Source: Pseudomonas sp. SJZ074
GTDB lineage: Bacteria; Pseudomonadota; Gammaproteobacteria; Pseudomonadales; Pseudomonadaceae
DNA: 64,000 nt
Assembly: GCF_007828215.1 (NCBI RefSeq)
Contig: NZ_VIUE01000001.1
Location: forward strand, 62,001-126,000
Direction of reading: 5' to 3'
Shown here: positions 1 to 7,389 of the stretch, piece by piece
Position numbering within the stretch: the first letter of the stretch is position 1
Layout of the letters: each line of letters opens with the position of its first letter
Translations under genes and position numbers: made by a program
Notes under the pieces: model-generated
Databases searched by the model: none
The model's input: only the letters and a program-made list of their open reading frames with translations
What the model was told of the DNA's origin: nothing

Positions 1-596
1 TCATAGTGCCAGGGATGCGCCAGGCTGACCCAGGCCCCGGCGGCCCGCAAAGTCTCAACCGTCTGTTCCAGCGTCGGCCAATGTTGCTTGACGTCCCCCA
101 GCTTGCCGGCCCCCAACCATTTGCGAAACGCTTCGGCGCGGTCCTTGACGAAACCTTCGCGCACCATCCAATCGGCGAAGTGCGGCCGGGCCGGCGCATT
201 GCCGCTGTCCCCCAGTTCCTGCTGGATCTGCCGGGCGCCCTCCAGCGCACCGGGCATGCCCTTGAGGGCCAGCTTGCGGCTGATCTCCTCGGCACGCAGC
301 CAGCGCCCATCGCGCAATTCGGCGATGGCCTGCACCAGTGGCGGCGCACCGACATCGAAACCATAGCCCAGCACATGGATGGTCGCCCCACCCCATGTGC
401 AGGACAACTCGACGCCGTTGACCAGCTGCATGCCCAACGCTGTCGCCGCGTCGCGAGCCTCATCGAGGCCTTCGAGGGTGTCGTGATCGGTCAGGGCCAG
501 GACTCGCACGCCGTGCTCGAACGCCCGCGCCACCACAATCGCAGGCGCCAGGGCGCCATCGGAGGCCGTGCTATGGCAGTGCAAATCAACATTCAC
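1..596 (-). CDS. PHP domain phosphoesterase (YciV/RNase AM type), 3' end cut by window edge
   Basis: Metal-dependent phosphoesterase of the PHP superfamily, the family of E. coli YciV/RNase AM, which acts on 3',5'-nucleoside bisphosphates or 5' RNA ends. The N-terminus reads [10 protein letters not shown], and the metal-binding HxH (His6, His8), the LTDHDT motif near residue 38 and GVELSC near residue 65 are visible. The reading frame stays open to base 1, so the C-terminal part is missing here. The start is a GTG at 594-596 chosen because the HxH motif of this family sits right at the N-terminus. It is divergent from yciB, a conserved Pseudomonas arrangement. The family call is firm; the exact substrate is inferred from homology. 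Confidence 0.88.
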   Translation of the reverse strand, partial: MNVDLHCHSTASDGALAPAIVVARAFEHGVRVLALTDHDTLEGLDEARDAATALGMQLVNGVELSCTWGGATIHVLGYGFDVGAPPLVQAIAELRDGRWLRAEEISRKLALKGMPGALEGARQIQQELGDSGNAPARPHFADWMVREGFVKDRAEAFRKWLGAGKLGDVKQHWPTLEQTVETLRAAGAWVSLAHPWHY

Positions 597-683
597 GGGG
601 GGTTGTTACCTCAAATCAGCTGGCCCTATCACGGCCAAGGATGTTTGTTATTATGCCGCCACATCCTGCTTCTGGCTGCCATT

Positions 684-1280
684 GTGAAACAATTCATCGA
701 CTTCATTCCGCTTCTGCTGTTTTTCATCGCTTATAAACTTGACCCACGCACCGTCGACATTGCCGGTCAGTCCCTGACCGTGGGTGGTATCTACAGCGCC
801 ACCGCGGTGCTTATCATCAGTTCCCTGGTGGTCTATGGCGCGCTGTTCATCTCCCAGCGCAAGCTGGAAAAAAGCCAGTGGCTGACCCTGATCGCCTGCC
901 TGGTGTTCGGCAGCCTGACCCTGGCCTTCCACAGCGATACCTTCCTCAAATGGAAAGCGCCGGTGGTCAACTGGCTGTTCGCCCTGGCCTTTATCGGCAG
1001 TCATTTCATCGGCGACAGCCTGCTGATCAAACGCATCATGGGCCATGCCGTCAGCCTGCCGGACGTGATCTGGACCCGCCTGAACATCGCCTGGATCGCC
1101 TTCTTCCTGTTCTGCGGCGGCGCCAACCTGTTCGTCGCGTTCACGTTCCAGGACTACTGGGTCGACTTCAAGGTCTTCGGCAGCCTGGGCATGACGCTGC
1201 TGTTCCTGATCGGCCAAGGCATCTACCTGTCCCGCCATCTGCACGATGCCGACACCCCCCCGCAAAAAACCGAGGACTGA
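684..1280 (+). CDS. yciB: Inner-membrane septation protein YciB (IspZ family)
   Basis: Integral membrane protein of 198 residues from the YciB/IspZ family, linked in enterobacteria to cell envelope synthesis and septation. The N-terminus [18 protein letters not shown] is the family signature, and several hydrophobic segments follow, with a short charged C-terminus ending [12 protein letters not shown]. The start is the GTG at 684; the open frame continues upstream but that part is antisense to the PHP gene and looks nothing like the family. The next gene (yciI type) begins 1 base after the stop, so the two are probably co-transcribed. Confidence 0.92.
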   Translation: MKQFIDFIPLLLFFIAYKLDPRTVDIAGQSLTVGGIYSATAVLIISSLVVYGALFISQRKLEKSQWLTLIACLVFGSLTLAFHSDTFLKWKAPVVNWLFALAFIGSHFIGDSLLIKRIMGHAVSLPDVIWTRLNIAWIAFFLFCGGANLFVAFTFQDYWVDFKVFGSLGMTLLFLIGQGIYLSRHLHDADTPPQKTED

Positions 1281-1281
1281 C

Positions 1282-1581
1282 ATGCTCTACGCAATCATTG
1301 CCACCGACGTCGCCAACTCCCTGGAAAAACGCCTGGCCGCTCGCCCCGAGCACCTGGCGCGCCTGCAGCAGCTCAAGGCCGAAGGCCGTGTCGTGCTGGC
1401 TGGCCCCCACCCTGCGGTGGACAGCAATGATCCAGGTGCCGCAGGTTTCAGCGGCAGCCTGATCGTGGCCGAGTTCGAATCCCTGGCCGTCGCGCAAGCC
1501 TGGGCCGAGGCCGACCCGTTCGTGACCGCTGGCGTCTACGCCAATGTCGTGGTCAAGCCGTTCAAGCAAGTCCTGCCATAA
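1282..1581 (+). CDS. YciI family protein
   Basis: Small 99-residue cytoplasmic protein of the YciI family (dimeric ferredoxin-like fold related to muconolactone isomerases and EthD); the physiological reaction is not known. Start is the ATG at 1282, one base past the yciB stop, giving the expected [18 protein letters not shown]-terminus. The family's HLARL segment (about residues 19-23) and the AGPHPA stretch near residue 35 are both present. Adjacent yciB-yciI genes are conserved in Pseudomonas and enterobacteria, which supports the call. Confidence 0.9.
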   Translation: MLYAIIATDVANSLEKRLAARPEHLARLQQLKAEGRVVLAGPHPAVDSNDPGAAGFSGSLIVAEFESLAVAQAWAEADPFVTAGVYANVVVKPFKQVLP

Positions 1582-1590
1582 CCCGATGCG

Positions 1591-1618
1591 CAATGAGCCT
1601 TCATGGCTCATTGTTCTC
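1591..1618 (+). terminator. Hairpin after yciI, probable weak terminator
   Basis: CAATGAGCC pairs with GGCTCATTG around a 5-base TTCAT loop. The trailing tract TTCTCATTT is only partly T-rich, so termination efficiency is uncertain. Confidence 0.55.
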
Positions 1619-1677
1619 ATTTGCCTGCCGACAACCTGTCTAATCTGTCTAAACTCGAGCGGAATTCAGGAGTGACC

Positions 1678-2088
1678 ATGCGCAAAGGTCCGTTGTGCCT
1701 GTTGTTGATCATGTTGTCGATCGGGGCACCCGCCCATGGCGAAGAAAGCACCGAGGGCAGTCATTCGACGCCCTTGTCCCTGAGCGCGGGCGGCCAGCTC
1801 GCCGAGCTGCAGCAACGCTTGAAAGACAGCGAGCGCCTGCGCGAAGAACTGACCCAACAATTGCAGAACACCAACAGCGAACGCGAAACCGCACTGGTGA
1901 GCCGGTTGCGCCAGGAGAACCAGCGCCTGAAGCTGCAACTCAAGGAAGCCCAGTCAAGCACGCTGCCGCGCCTGTTGACCGATCAACAGCAATGGTTCGT
2001 CATTGGTGCCGGGGTAGCGCTATTGGCCCTACTCTGCGGTATCTTTGCCAGCGGTGGACGTAGACAGCGTCGGCAATGGCTAAATTGA
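1678..2088 (+). CDS. Small exported coiled-coil protein with C-terminal membrane anchor
   Basis: Protein of 136 residues with a signal peptide (MRKGPLCLLLIMLSIGAPAHG), a long charged coiled coil from about residue 35 to 95 rich in Q, E, R and L, and one C-terminal transmembrane segment (WFVIGAGVALLALLCGIFA) followed by a basic tail. This matches the second half of the YgiM/TIGR04211 family, but the SH3 domain usually found between signal peptide and coiled coil is absent. Relatives are sometimes misnamed translation initiation factor 2 in Pseudomonas. Start ATG at 1678 is preceded by an AGGAG. Function unknown; its position just before the CpxR-like gene suggests an envelope role. Confidence 0.72.
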   Translation: MRKGPLCLLLIMLSIGAPAHGEESTEGSHSTPLSLSAGGQLAELQQRLKDSERLREELTQQLQNTNSERETALVSRLRQENQRLKLQLKEAQSSTLPRLLTDQQQWFVIGAGVALLALLCGIFASGGRRQRRQWLN

Positions 2089-2095
2089 GTGTTTC

Positions 2096-2773
2096 ATGAG
2101 CGAGCTGTTACTGATTGATGATGACCAGGAGCTGTGTGAGCTCCTCGGCAGTTGGCTGGGTCAGGAAGGGTTCCAGGTCCGGGCCTGCCACGATGGCCAG
2201 AGTGCCCGCAAGGCCCTGGCCGAAACCGCTCCGTCAGCGGTGGTGCTGGATGTGATGCTGCCCGACGGCAGTGGCCTGGAGTTGCTCAAGCAACTGCGCA
2301 CCGACCATCCGGAACTGCCGGTGGTGATGCTGTCGGCCCGCGGCGAGCCGCTGGACCGCATCCTCGGCCTGGAACTGGGCGCCGACGACTACCTGGCCAA
2401 GCCCTGCGACCCCAGGGAACTGACCGCCCGCCTGCGCGCCGTGCTGCGGCGCAGTCATCCGACGGCGGTGTCCAGCCAGATCGAACTGGGCGACCTGACC
2501 TTCAGCCCGGTACGTGGCGTGGTCAGTATCGATGAGCAGGAACAGACCCTCACCGTGTCCGAGAGCCGCCTGCTCGAAGCGCTGCTCAAGCAACCAGGTG
2601 AGCCGCTGGACAAGCAGGAACTGGCACAGATCGCCCTGGGCCGCAAGCTGACCCTGTACGACCGCAGCCTCGACATGCACGTAAGCAACCTGCGCAAGAA
2701 AATCGGCCCCCATCCCGACGGCCGCCCGCGCATCGTGGCGTTGCGCAGCCGGGGTTACTACTACAGCCTCTGA
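2096..2773 (+). CDS. OmpR/CpxR-family response regulator
   Basis: 225-residue response regulator: receiver domain (acidic cluster DDD at residues 8-10, phosphoacceptor Asp52 in VVLDVMLPDGSG, conserved Lys in the LAKPCDP segment) followed by an OmpR-type winged-helix DNA-binding domain ending in RSRGYYYSL. It lies 7 bases after the preceding gene and upstream of a Spy/CpxP-like gene and a sensor kinase, the order expected for a Cpx envelope-stress system. A CpxR-like direct repeat lies just downstream, so autoregulation of the block is likely. The pairing with the kinase at 3432 is inferred from context. Confidence 0.9.
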   Translation: MSELLLIDDDQELCELLGSWLGQEGFQVRACHDGQSARKALAETAPSAVVLDVMLPDGSGLELLKQLRTDHPELPVVMLSARGEPLDRILGLELGADDYLAKPCDPRELTARLRAVLRRSHPTAVSSQIELGDLTFSPVRGVVSIDEQEQTLTVSESRLLEALLKQPGEPLDKQELAQIALGRKLTLYDRSLDMHVSNLRKKIGPHPDGRPRIVALRSRGYYYSL

Positions 2774-2829
2774 ACGACGCAGATCCCCTCGCCACGGGTT
2801 TGCGTTTTGTCAGGATCACACCCAAACCT

Positions 2830-2849
2830 CTTTACCCAAGCTTTACCCA
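2830..2849 (-). promoter_or_regulatory. CpxR-box-like direct repeat upstream of the spy-like gene
   Basis: The 9-base word CTTTACCCA occurs twice, at 2830 and 2841, exactly 11 bases apart. On the minus strand this reads GGGTAAAG twice, so the GTAAA half-sites of the known CpxR box are separated by about one helical turn. It ends about 80 bases before the ATG of the spy-like gene. Similarity to the CpxR consensus is from memory of the E. coli system. Confidence 0.6.
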
Positions 2850-2928
2850 CCCCTGACCGCCGCTGACCTTGATCTCAGTAATCTGCACACATCCGGAACC
2901 GACCGGGAACGAGACAAGGAGATACACC

Positions 2929-3366
2929 ATGCGCAAGACCCTTATCGCTCTGATGTTCGCTGCCGCCCTGCCGACCGTGGCCATGGCCATGCCTGAAGGC
3001 GCTGGCCCGATGGGGCCGATGGATGGCCCGCGTCACGGCGGCCAGATGCACGACAGAGGTCCGTACAGCCAGCTGGACCTGACCCACGAACAGCGCCAGC
3101 AGATCCGCAGAATCATGGGCGAACAGCGCCATGAACGTCAGGAGCTGGTAGAGAAATACCTGGCGAAACTGTCGCCGGCCGACCAGAAGGCCATGCAGGA
3201 TGAAATGAAAGCACGGCACGAGAAAGTCGACACCCAGATCCGTGCTCTGTTGAAGCCTGAGCAACAGAAAGAGTTCGACGCGATCCAGAAGAAACAGGCC
3301 GAGCGTCGCGCCGAGTGGGCCGAATTCAAGGCCTGGAAGGCGCAACAGCCGCAAAAAGCGCAATAA
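2929..3366 (+). CDS. Spy/CpxP-family periplasmic chaperone
   Basis: 145-residue periplasmic protein. A signal peptide (MRKTLIALMFAAALPTVAMA) is followed by a Gly/Met/Pro/His-rich linker and then a long helical region. LTHEQRQQIRRIMGEQR matches the LTxxQ motif of the Spy/CpxP/ZraP family, and LLKPEQQKEFDAI is the second LTP/LKPEQ repeat. Family members are ATP-independent chaperones or feedback sensors of the Cpx system. The start ATG at 2929 follows AAGGAG. Located between the CpxR-like and CpxA-like genes with a CpxR-type repeat upstream and a strong hairpin downstream. Confidence 0.85.
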   Translation: MRKTLIALMFAAALPTVAMAMPEGAGPMGPMDGPRHGGQMHDRGPYSQLDLTHEQRQQIRRIMGEQRHERQELVEKYLAKLSPADQKAMQDEMKARHEKVDTQIRALLKPEQQKEFDAIQKKQAERRAEWAEFKAWKAQQPQKAQ

Positions 3367-3383
3367 TGCACTGACGTTCCCCA

Positions 3384-3414
3384 GCCCAGCGGCTACGTGC
3401 CGCTGGGCTTTCTC
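3384..3414 (+). terminator. Intrinsic terminator or attenuator between spy-like gene and sensor kinase
   Basis: GCCCAGCGGC pairs perfectly with GCCGCTGGGC across a TACGT loop, followed by TTTCTCTGTTT. It ends about 20 bases before the kinase start and could lower kinase expression relative to the chaperone. Confidence 0.75.
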
Positions 3415-3431
3415 TGTTTCGAGGATTTACC

Positions 3432-4772
3432 GTGCGTTCATTGTTCTGGCGCATCCTGGCCAGTTTCTGGCTGGCCATCACGCTGGTTGCAGGGCTTTCC
3501 ATCCTGCTGGGGCACATGCTGAACCAGGACGCCTGGATCCTCAGCCGCCATCCAGGGCTCAACACCCTGCCCGAAGAGTGGACGCAAACCTACGAAAGCC
3601 AGGGCGAGGATGCGGCCCAGGATATTCTGCAACAGCGCAAACGCCAGTATCACATCGACGTCCAGGTGTTCAACGAGAGCGGCGACCCGGTGGTGCGCGG
3701 CACGTTTCCCCATCGGGCGGCCGCCTTTGAGGCACGCCAGAACAACGACGACCGACGCCTGCCCTGGCGACGCCTGACCGACGAGTTCACCAGCGCCAAG
3801 ACCGGAGACACTTACCTGTTCATCTACCGCATCCCCCATCCCGAGCTGGATGCCTGGCACCGCGACAGCCTGCTCTGGCCCCTCAGTGCCCTGGGCATCG
3901 CCTTGGTGGTGCTGACCTTGTTCAGTCTGCTGGTGACTTTCTCTATCACTCGCCCATTGAACCGGCTGCGCGGTGCCGTGCATGACCTGGGACAAACCAC
4001 TTATCAACAGAACAGCCTGGCCAAACTGGCCAACCGTCGCGACGAATTCGGTGTATTGGCGACAGACTTCAACCGCATGGGCGCACGCTTGCAAAGCCTG
4101 ATTGGCAGCCAGCGACAGTTGCTGCGGGACGTGTCCCATGAACTGCGCTCGCCCCTGGCCCGGCTGCGCATCGCCCTGGCATTGGCGGAGCGGGCCGGCC
4201 CCCAGGAGCGCGAAGCGCTGTGGCCGCGCCTGACCCGCGAATGCGATCGCCTGGAGGCGTTGATCAGTGAAATCCTGGTGCTGGCCCGGGTCGATGCCGA
4301 CAACGCCGGCGCCGAAGAGATCGATCTGAACGGCCTGCTGGTCGCCCTGCAAAAAGATGCACAACTGGCGTCCCCGGAACAAAGCGTGCAATTGAACGCC
4401 GAGCCGAGCCTGACCCTCAAGGGCTGGCCGACCATGATCGAGCGAGCGGTGGACAACCTGCTGCGCAACGCCCAGCGCTTCAACCCGGCCGGGCAACCCA
4501 TCGAAATGCGTGCGGTGCGCCAGGGAGAAAAGATTCTGGTGAGCGTGCGCGACCATGGTCCAGGCGTGGAGGCCGAACACCTGGGGCAACTGGGCGAGCC
4601 GTTCTATCGTGCACCTGGCCAGACCGCCGCCGGCCATGGCTTGGGCCTGGCTATCGCCCGCCGTGCCGCGGAACGGCACGGTGGTACCTTGATACTGGCC
4701 AACCATCCCGATGGAGGGTTCATCGCAAGCCTGGAACTTCCGTTGGTGCCGGGGGCTGTTGTCCAGCCTTGA
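3432..4772 (+). CDS. CpxA-like sensor histidine kinase
   Basis: 446-residue inner-membrane histidine kinase. N-terminal transmembrane segment (about 10-29), periplasmic domain to about 145, second membrane segment (LGIALVVLTLFSLLVTFSI), HAMP region ending near 220, H-box LLRDVSHELRSPLARLR with phosphorylated His236, then an HATPase domain with N box (NLLRNAQRF), G1 (DHGPGV) and G2 (GHGLGLAIA). The start is GTG at 3432 with GAGG upstream. It is expected to phosphorylate the response regulator at 2096. A Cpx-like role is inferred from the neighbouring spy-like gene. Confidence 0.9.
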   Translation: MRSLFWRILASFWLAITLVAGLSILLGHMLNQDAWILSRHPGLNTLPEEWTQTYESQGEDAAQDILQQRKRQYHIDVQVFNESGDPVVRGTFPHRAAAFEARQNNDDRRLPWRRLTDEFTSAKTGDTYLFIYRIPHPELDAWHRDSLLWPLSALGIALVVLTLFSLLVTFSITRPLNRLRGAVHDLGQTTYQQNSLAKLANRRDEFGVLATDFNRMGARLQSLIGSQRQLLRDVSHELRSPLARLRIALALAERAGPQEREALWPRLTRECDRLEALISEILVLARVDADNAGAEEIDLNGLLVALQKDAQLASPEQSVQLNAEPSLTLKGWPTMIERAVDNLLRNAQRFNPAGQPIEMRAVRQGEKILVSVRDHGPGVEAEHLGQLGEPFYRAPGQTAAGHGLGLAIARRAAERHGGTLILANHPDGGFIASLELPLVPGAVVQP

Positions 4773-4800
4773 GCATTGCAAGAAATCTCCATGGAGGCTG

Positions 4801-6279
4801 TCATACCGCCTTGATCATCCACCCCGTCGCATAGTCGGCATCCTGGGACAGCGTTTCTATCTCCCCAGTTAAAGGTTGAATCGCATACTCTTGCCTATCA
4901 CCCGCAGCGGGGTTGGAAGTCCACGAACGCAAGTTGCCCAAACCTGGATCGCCGTCATGGGTGGTTCGAATGGCTCCCCATGTCTGCAGGTCAGGAATGT
5001 TACCCCCAAAATTCACCGCGGCACCCCAGCAGTTCCAATAGGTGTGCCATCTGTAGGCCTCCCCCATCCCCATCAGCAGCCAGACATTGGAAGTGGTGAC
5101 TGGATAGGAAACACTTCCACCGAGCTGATCTCGAATAGTGATCGTGGTAGTCCCTGAGAACTTCGATACGACCCGTGGTTGATCTGCTGAAAAAAGCTCG
5201 GCCACGTTTGGATCGCTGGAGGTATAGCTATAAGGAGGCGCACCTCCGGACGGTATCCGCTCCACGTATGCGCCAACTGGCGGGCGCACTGGGAATTTCT
5301 CGGTTCTGTACATTGGCGTGCTGAGAGTGGCGAGGCTGGTGTCGACAGTCAGACGTTCCACCACCGTAATCCTCCAGGGCGGCGACACTGGATTACTACG
5401 TAAGATCGCCCGGGCGGTGAAATTATGCCCCCCTATGGCGAGCCCGCTCAGAGTGTCACCCCATAAGCCATTGGTATCGACCTCGACCGTCTTTTTGTAT
5501 TCATCATTGTCGAAAATTTCGACTTTCGTGTTGGGCGTTGCTTCGCCGGTCAGCATCACGGTGGTCGCGAGGGTGTAGCCGTTATCGGAGATCGGGGCGT
5601 CGCTGGGATCCTTGACCGAGGTAATGAGCGGTGTTTCCAGCACCACGGACCTGATCGAGTAAGTGCGCAGGGGAAAGCTGATGGCCTCGGTGATATCCGG
5701 GGATTTATTGAACGTCACCTGCAGCACGACGTTCAGGTCAGAGCGGTCGCGCAGTAGTTGCAGTTGACCTTGGGGAACCGGTCTGGACAGTCCGACCCTC
5801 ACTTCATCCGCCGTCAGGCTTGTGGCGGTTTGCAAGGTGATCGTATGCCTCGTCCCGTCAGTCTTGGTGCCTTCGCAGTAAAGCCATACCTTCTGGTCTA
5901 TGGCAATGAGCGGCCAGGGCACCACCGTCACATTGGCATCACCCGCGTAACTGGCCAGGTCAAGCTCAGGTCCGGCGCCGCCATTGGCCGCTTCGGGAAT
6001 CAGCGGCGTCGGCAGATCGCTCTGGGCGATGTCGCGCACGTTGAGCAGGAGCGGATCGGAGGGGGTGGTGGTCGCTCGGTTATTACGGGTGACGGTATAG
6101 CTTACCGTCACCGTCTTGCCCAAATTGAAGGCCAGGACCGCGACCGGAATCGGCACCTCCTTCTCGCCAACAGTACCGACCTCCTCTGCGTCGGTGGTGT
6201 GGGAACCGGCGCCGGCCGTACCTGCCCAAGTCACGCTCAGCAGGTCGGTGGGCAACATGTCGTCATAGCGCACCACCAC
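4801..6279 (-). CDS. C-terminal part of a frameshifted Ig-like repeat protein
   Basis: This 492-residue frame begins artificially at a GTG; the coding frame really continues upstream to about 6339, where it would join the preceding fragment through RVEEALGNSLDPVDA. Contents in order: the rest of one Ig-like module (VVVRYDDMLPTDLLSVTWAG), a second module (LDLASYAGDANVTVVPWP), a bacterial Ig-like domain (TVMLTGEATPNTKVEIFDN, about residues 235-300), then a Big-type domain and a Trp-rich C-terminus (RSWTSNPAAGDRQEYAIQ to ATGWMIKAV) that recalls C-type-lectin-like tips of invasin/intimin proteins. No signal peptide is seen in either fragment. Function is unknown; surface adhesion or toxin-associated roles are guesses from domain type. 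Confidence 0.65.
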   Translation of the reverse strand: MVVRYDDMLPTDLLSVTWAGTAGAGSHTTDAEEVGTVGEKEVPIPVAVLAFNLGKTVTVSYTVTRNNRATTTPSDPLLLNVRDIAQSDLPTPLIPEAANGGAGPELDLASYAGDANVTVVPWPLIAIDQKVWLYCEGTKTDGTRHTITLQTATSLTADEVRVGLSRPVPQGQLQLLRDRSDLNVVLQVTFNKSPDITEAISFPLRTYSIRSVVLETPLITSVKDPSDAPISDNGYTLATTVMLTGEATPNTKVEIFDNDEYKKTVEVDTNGLWGDTLSGLAIGGHNFTARAILRSNPVSPPWRITVVERLTVDTSLATLSTPMYRTEKFPVRPPVGAYVERIPSGGAPPYSYTSSDPNVAELFSADQPRVVSKFSGTTTITIRDQLGGSVSYPVTTSNVWLLMGMGEAYRWHTYWNCWGAAVNFGGNIPDLQTWGAIRTTHDGDPGLGNLRSWTSNPAAGDRQEYAIQPLTGEIETLSQDADYATGWMIKAV

Positions 6280-6281
6280 GG

Positions 6282-7103
6282 TCAGAGTGTCTTTTGCATC
6301 AACCGGGTCGAGGCTGTTGCCAAGCGCTTCCTCGACCCTGGGCGGGGCAGGTCCAACTGCCGGTCAAGATGAATATCAAGGCGCTTGGTTGGCGACTGGT
6401 TGGAGTTGCCCAATTGGTCTGTCACCCGATACTCGATGAGTGTATTGGGGTTGTCACCTGCCTGTTGGAACGTGGCGGTGAACAGAGTCCTGGTCACCGG
6501 TATCGAGGCGTCGGCCACCTCAAAGGGAATAGTTACATTCCCCACTAAAAAGTTAATGCGGTCGTAATTTCGCGGGTTGGTGTAGGCGAAACCGAATTCC
6601 ACCCCCTGCGCCGCCCGCTCGGCGCTGACCCCATTGCTGACAACATCGGGCGGGATCAGCAGATCCAGGCCGTCTGGCGCTGGGTCACCCGGTGCCCGCA
6701 GGTGATACAACACATGCAAGTTCCTGGAGTCCTCAGCGTTTTGCCCGGGGCGGGTCACTTTGTAATGCAGTCTGTTGACCCCATGAATTAACTGCCCGTG
6801 GGGGATGCGCAAGGGTATCCGATCTTGCTCTTCCCCCGGCTCTACAGTCTTGCCGGCGACGGGAGTGGGATCATCATTGACGTACAGGTCAGCGCGATCA
6901 TAGGCCGCCATTGTCCAGGATTGACGCTTGAGTTCCGTCCACGGATCAATCACGCAGAGAAGCCCCTGAGGCTCGCCGTCGTAAAGGCTTTTGGGGATGC
7001 CCCCATCGGCGAGGCCATCCGGTCTCACTGGAGTGACCCAGCCCGGAATGATCACGGGGTACAGGACGAACAAGTCGTTTAAGGTAGAAGATTGGATATC
7101 CAT
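6282..7103 (-). CDS. N-terminal part of a frameshifted Ig-like repeat protein
   Basis: 273-residue frame starting at an ATG at 7103 with GGAGAG upstream. It is open until a stop at 6282, but real similarity to Ig-like Pseudomonas proteins ends at about residue 251 (LDLPRP). After that the frame reads SRKRLATASTRL, whereas the neighbouring frame reads RVEEALGNSLDP, the start of a regular module. A single missing base in the C-rich CCCCGCCCA near 6340 restores one continuous protein of about 767 residues over 4801-7103. Modules contain paired beta-type segments such as IEYRVTDQLGNSNQSPTKRL. There is no signal peptide. Either a pseudogene or a sequence error; function unknown. Confidence 0.65.
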   Translation of the reverse strand: MDIQSSTLNDLFVLYPVIIPGWVTPVRPDGLADGGIPKSLYDGEPQGLLCVIDPWTELKRQSWTMAAYDRADLYVNDDPTPVAGKTVEPGEEQDRIPLRIPHGQLIHGVNRLHYKVTRPGQNAEDSRNLHVLYHLRAPGDPAPDGLDLLIPPDVVSNGVSAERAAQGVEFGFAYTNPRNYDRINFLVGNVTIPFEVADASIPVTRTLFTATFQQAGDNPNTLIEYRVTDQLGNSNQSPTKRLDIHLDRQLDLPRPGSRKRLATASTRLMQKTL

Positions 7104-7389
7104 CAGACTCTCCTGACAGGTGACGGGACGTGGACCTCTTGGGCACGGTTATCACACGCCAGACCAAGGCAACTGCCTACTGTTAGAACTTACAGGTGAG
7201 GATAGATTGCAGACGAACGGATGGGACCGGAGATGACCGGACGCCGGGACCTACCCTTGAATCATGTAGCGTTCCGCATTCCCCCGAATAAAAGCGACGT
7301 TCCCAAACCAAACGATAATTCCTCTTATTCAAAGTCCATCGTCCTGTTAGACTTTGCGCCCTCGTTTCACTTGCCTCCCAGGATGTCCG
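7104..7389. other. Divergent intergenic region between Ig-like gene and di-heme operon
   Basis: Carries divergent promoters. A word GATAATTCCTCTTATTC at 7314 matches a Fur box at about 10 of 19 positions, too weak to claim, but an iron link would fit the imelysin operon. Nothing else recognised. Confidence 0.3.

Noticed and set aside
6282..6345. Programmed -1 frameshift in the Ig-like gene
   Set aside because: No X XXY YYZ slippery heptamer and no strong downstream stem-loop was seen; a lost base is simpler.
7314..7332. Fur box before the di-heme gene
   Set aside because: Only about 10 of 19 positions match, which is near what AT-rich DNA gives by chance. Noted in the intergenic entry only.
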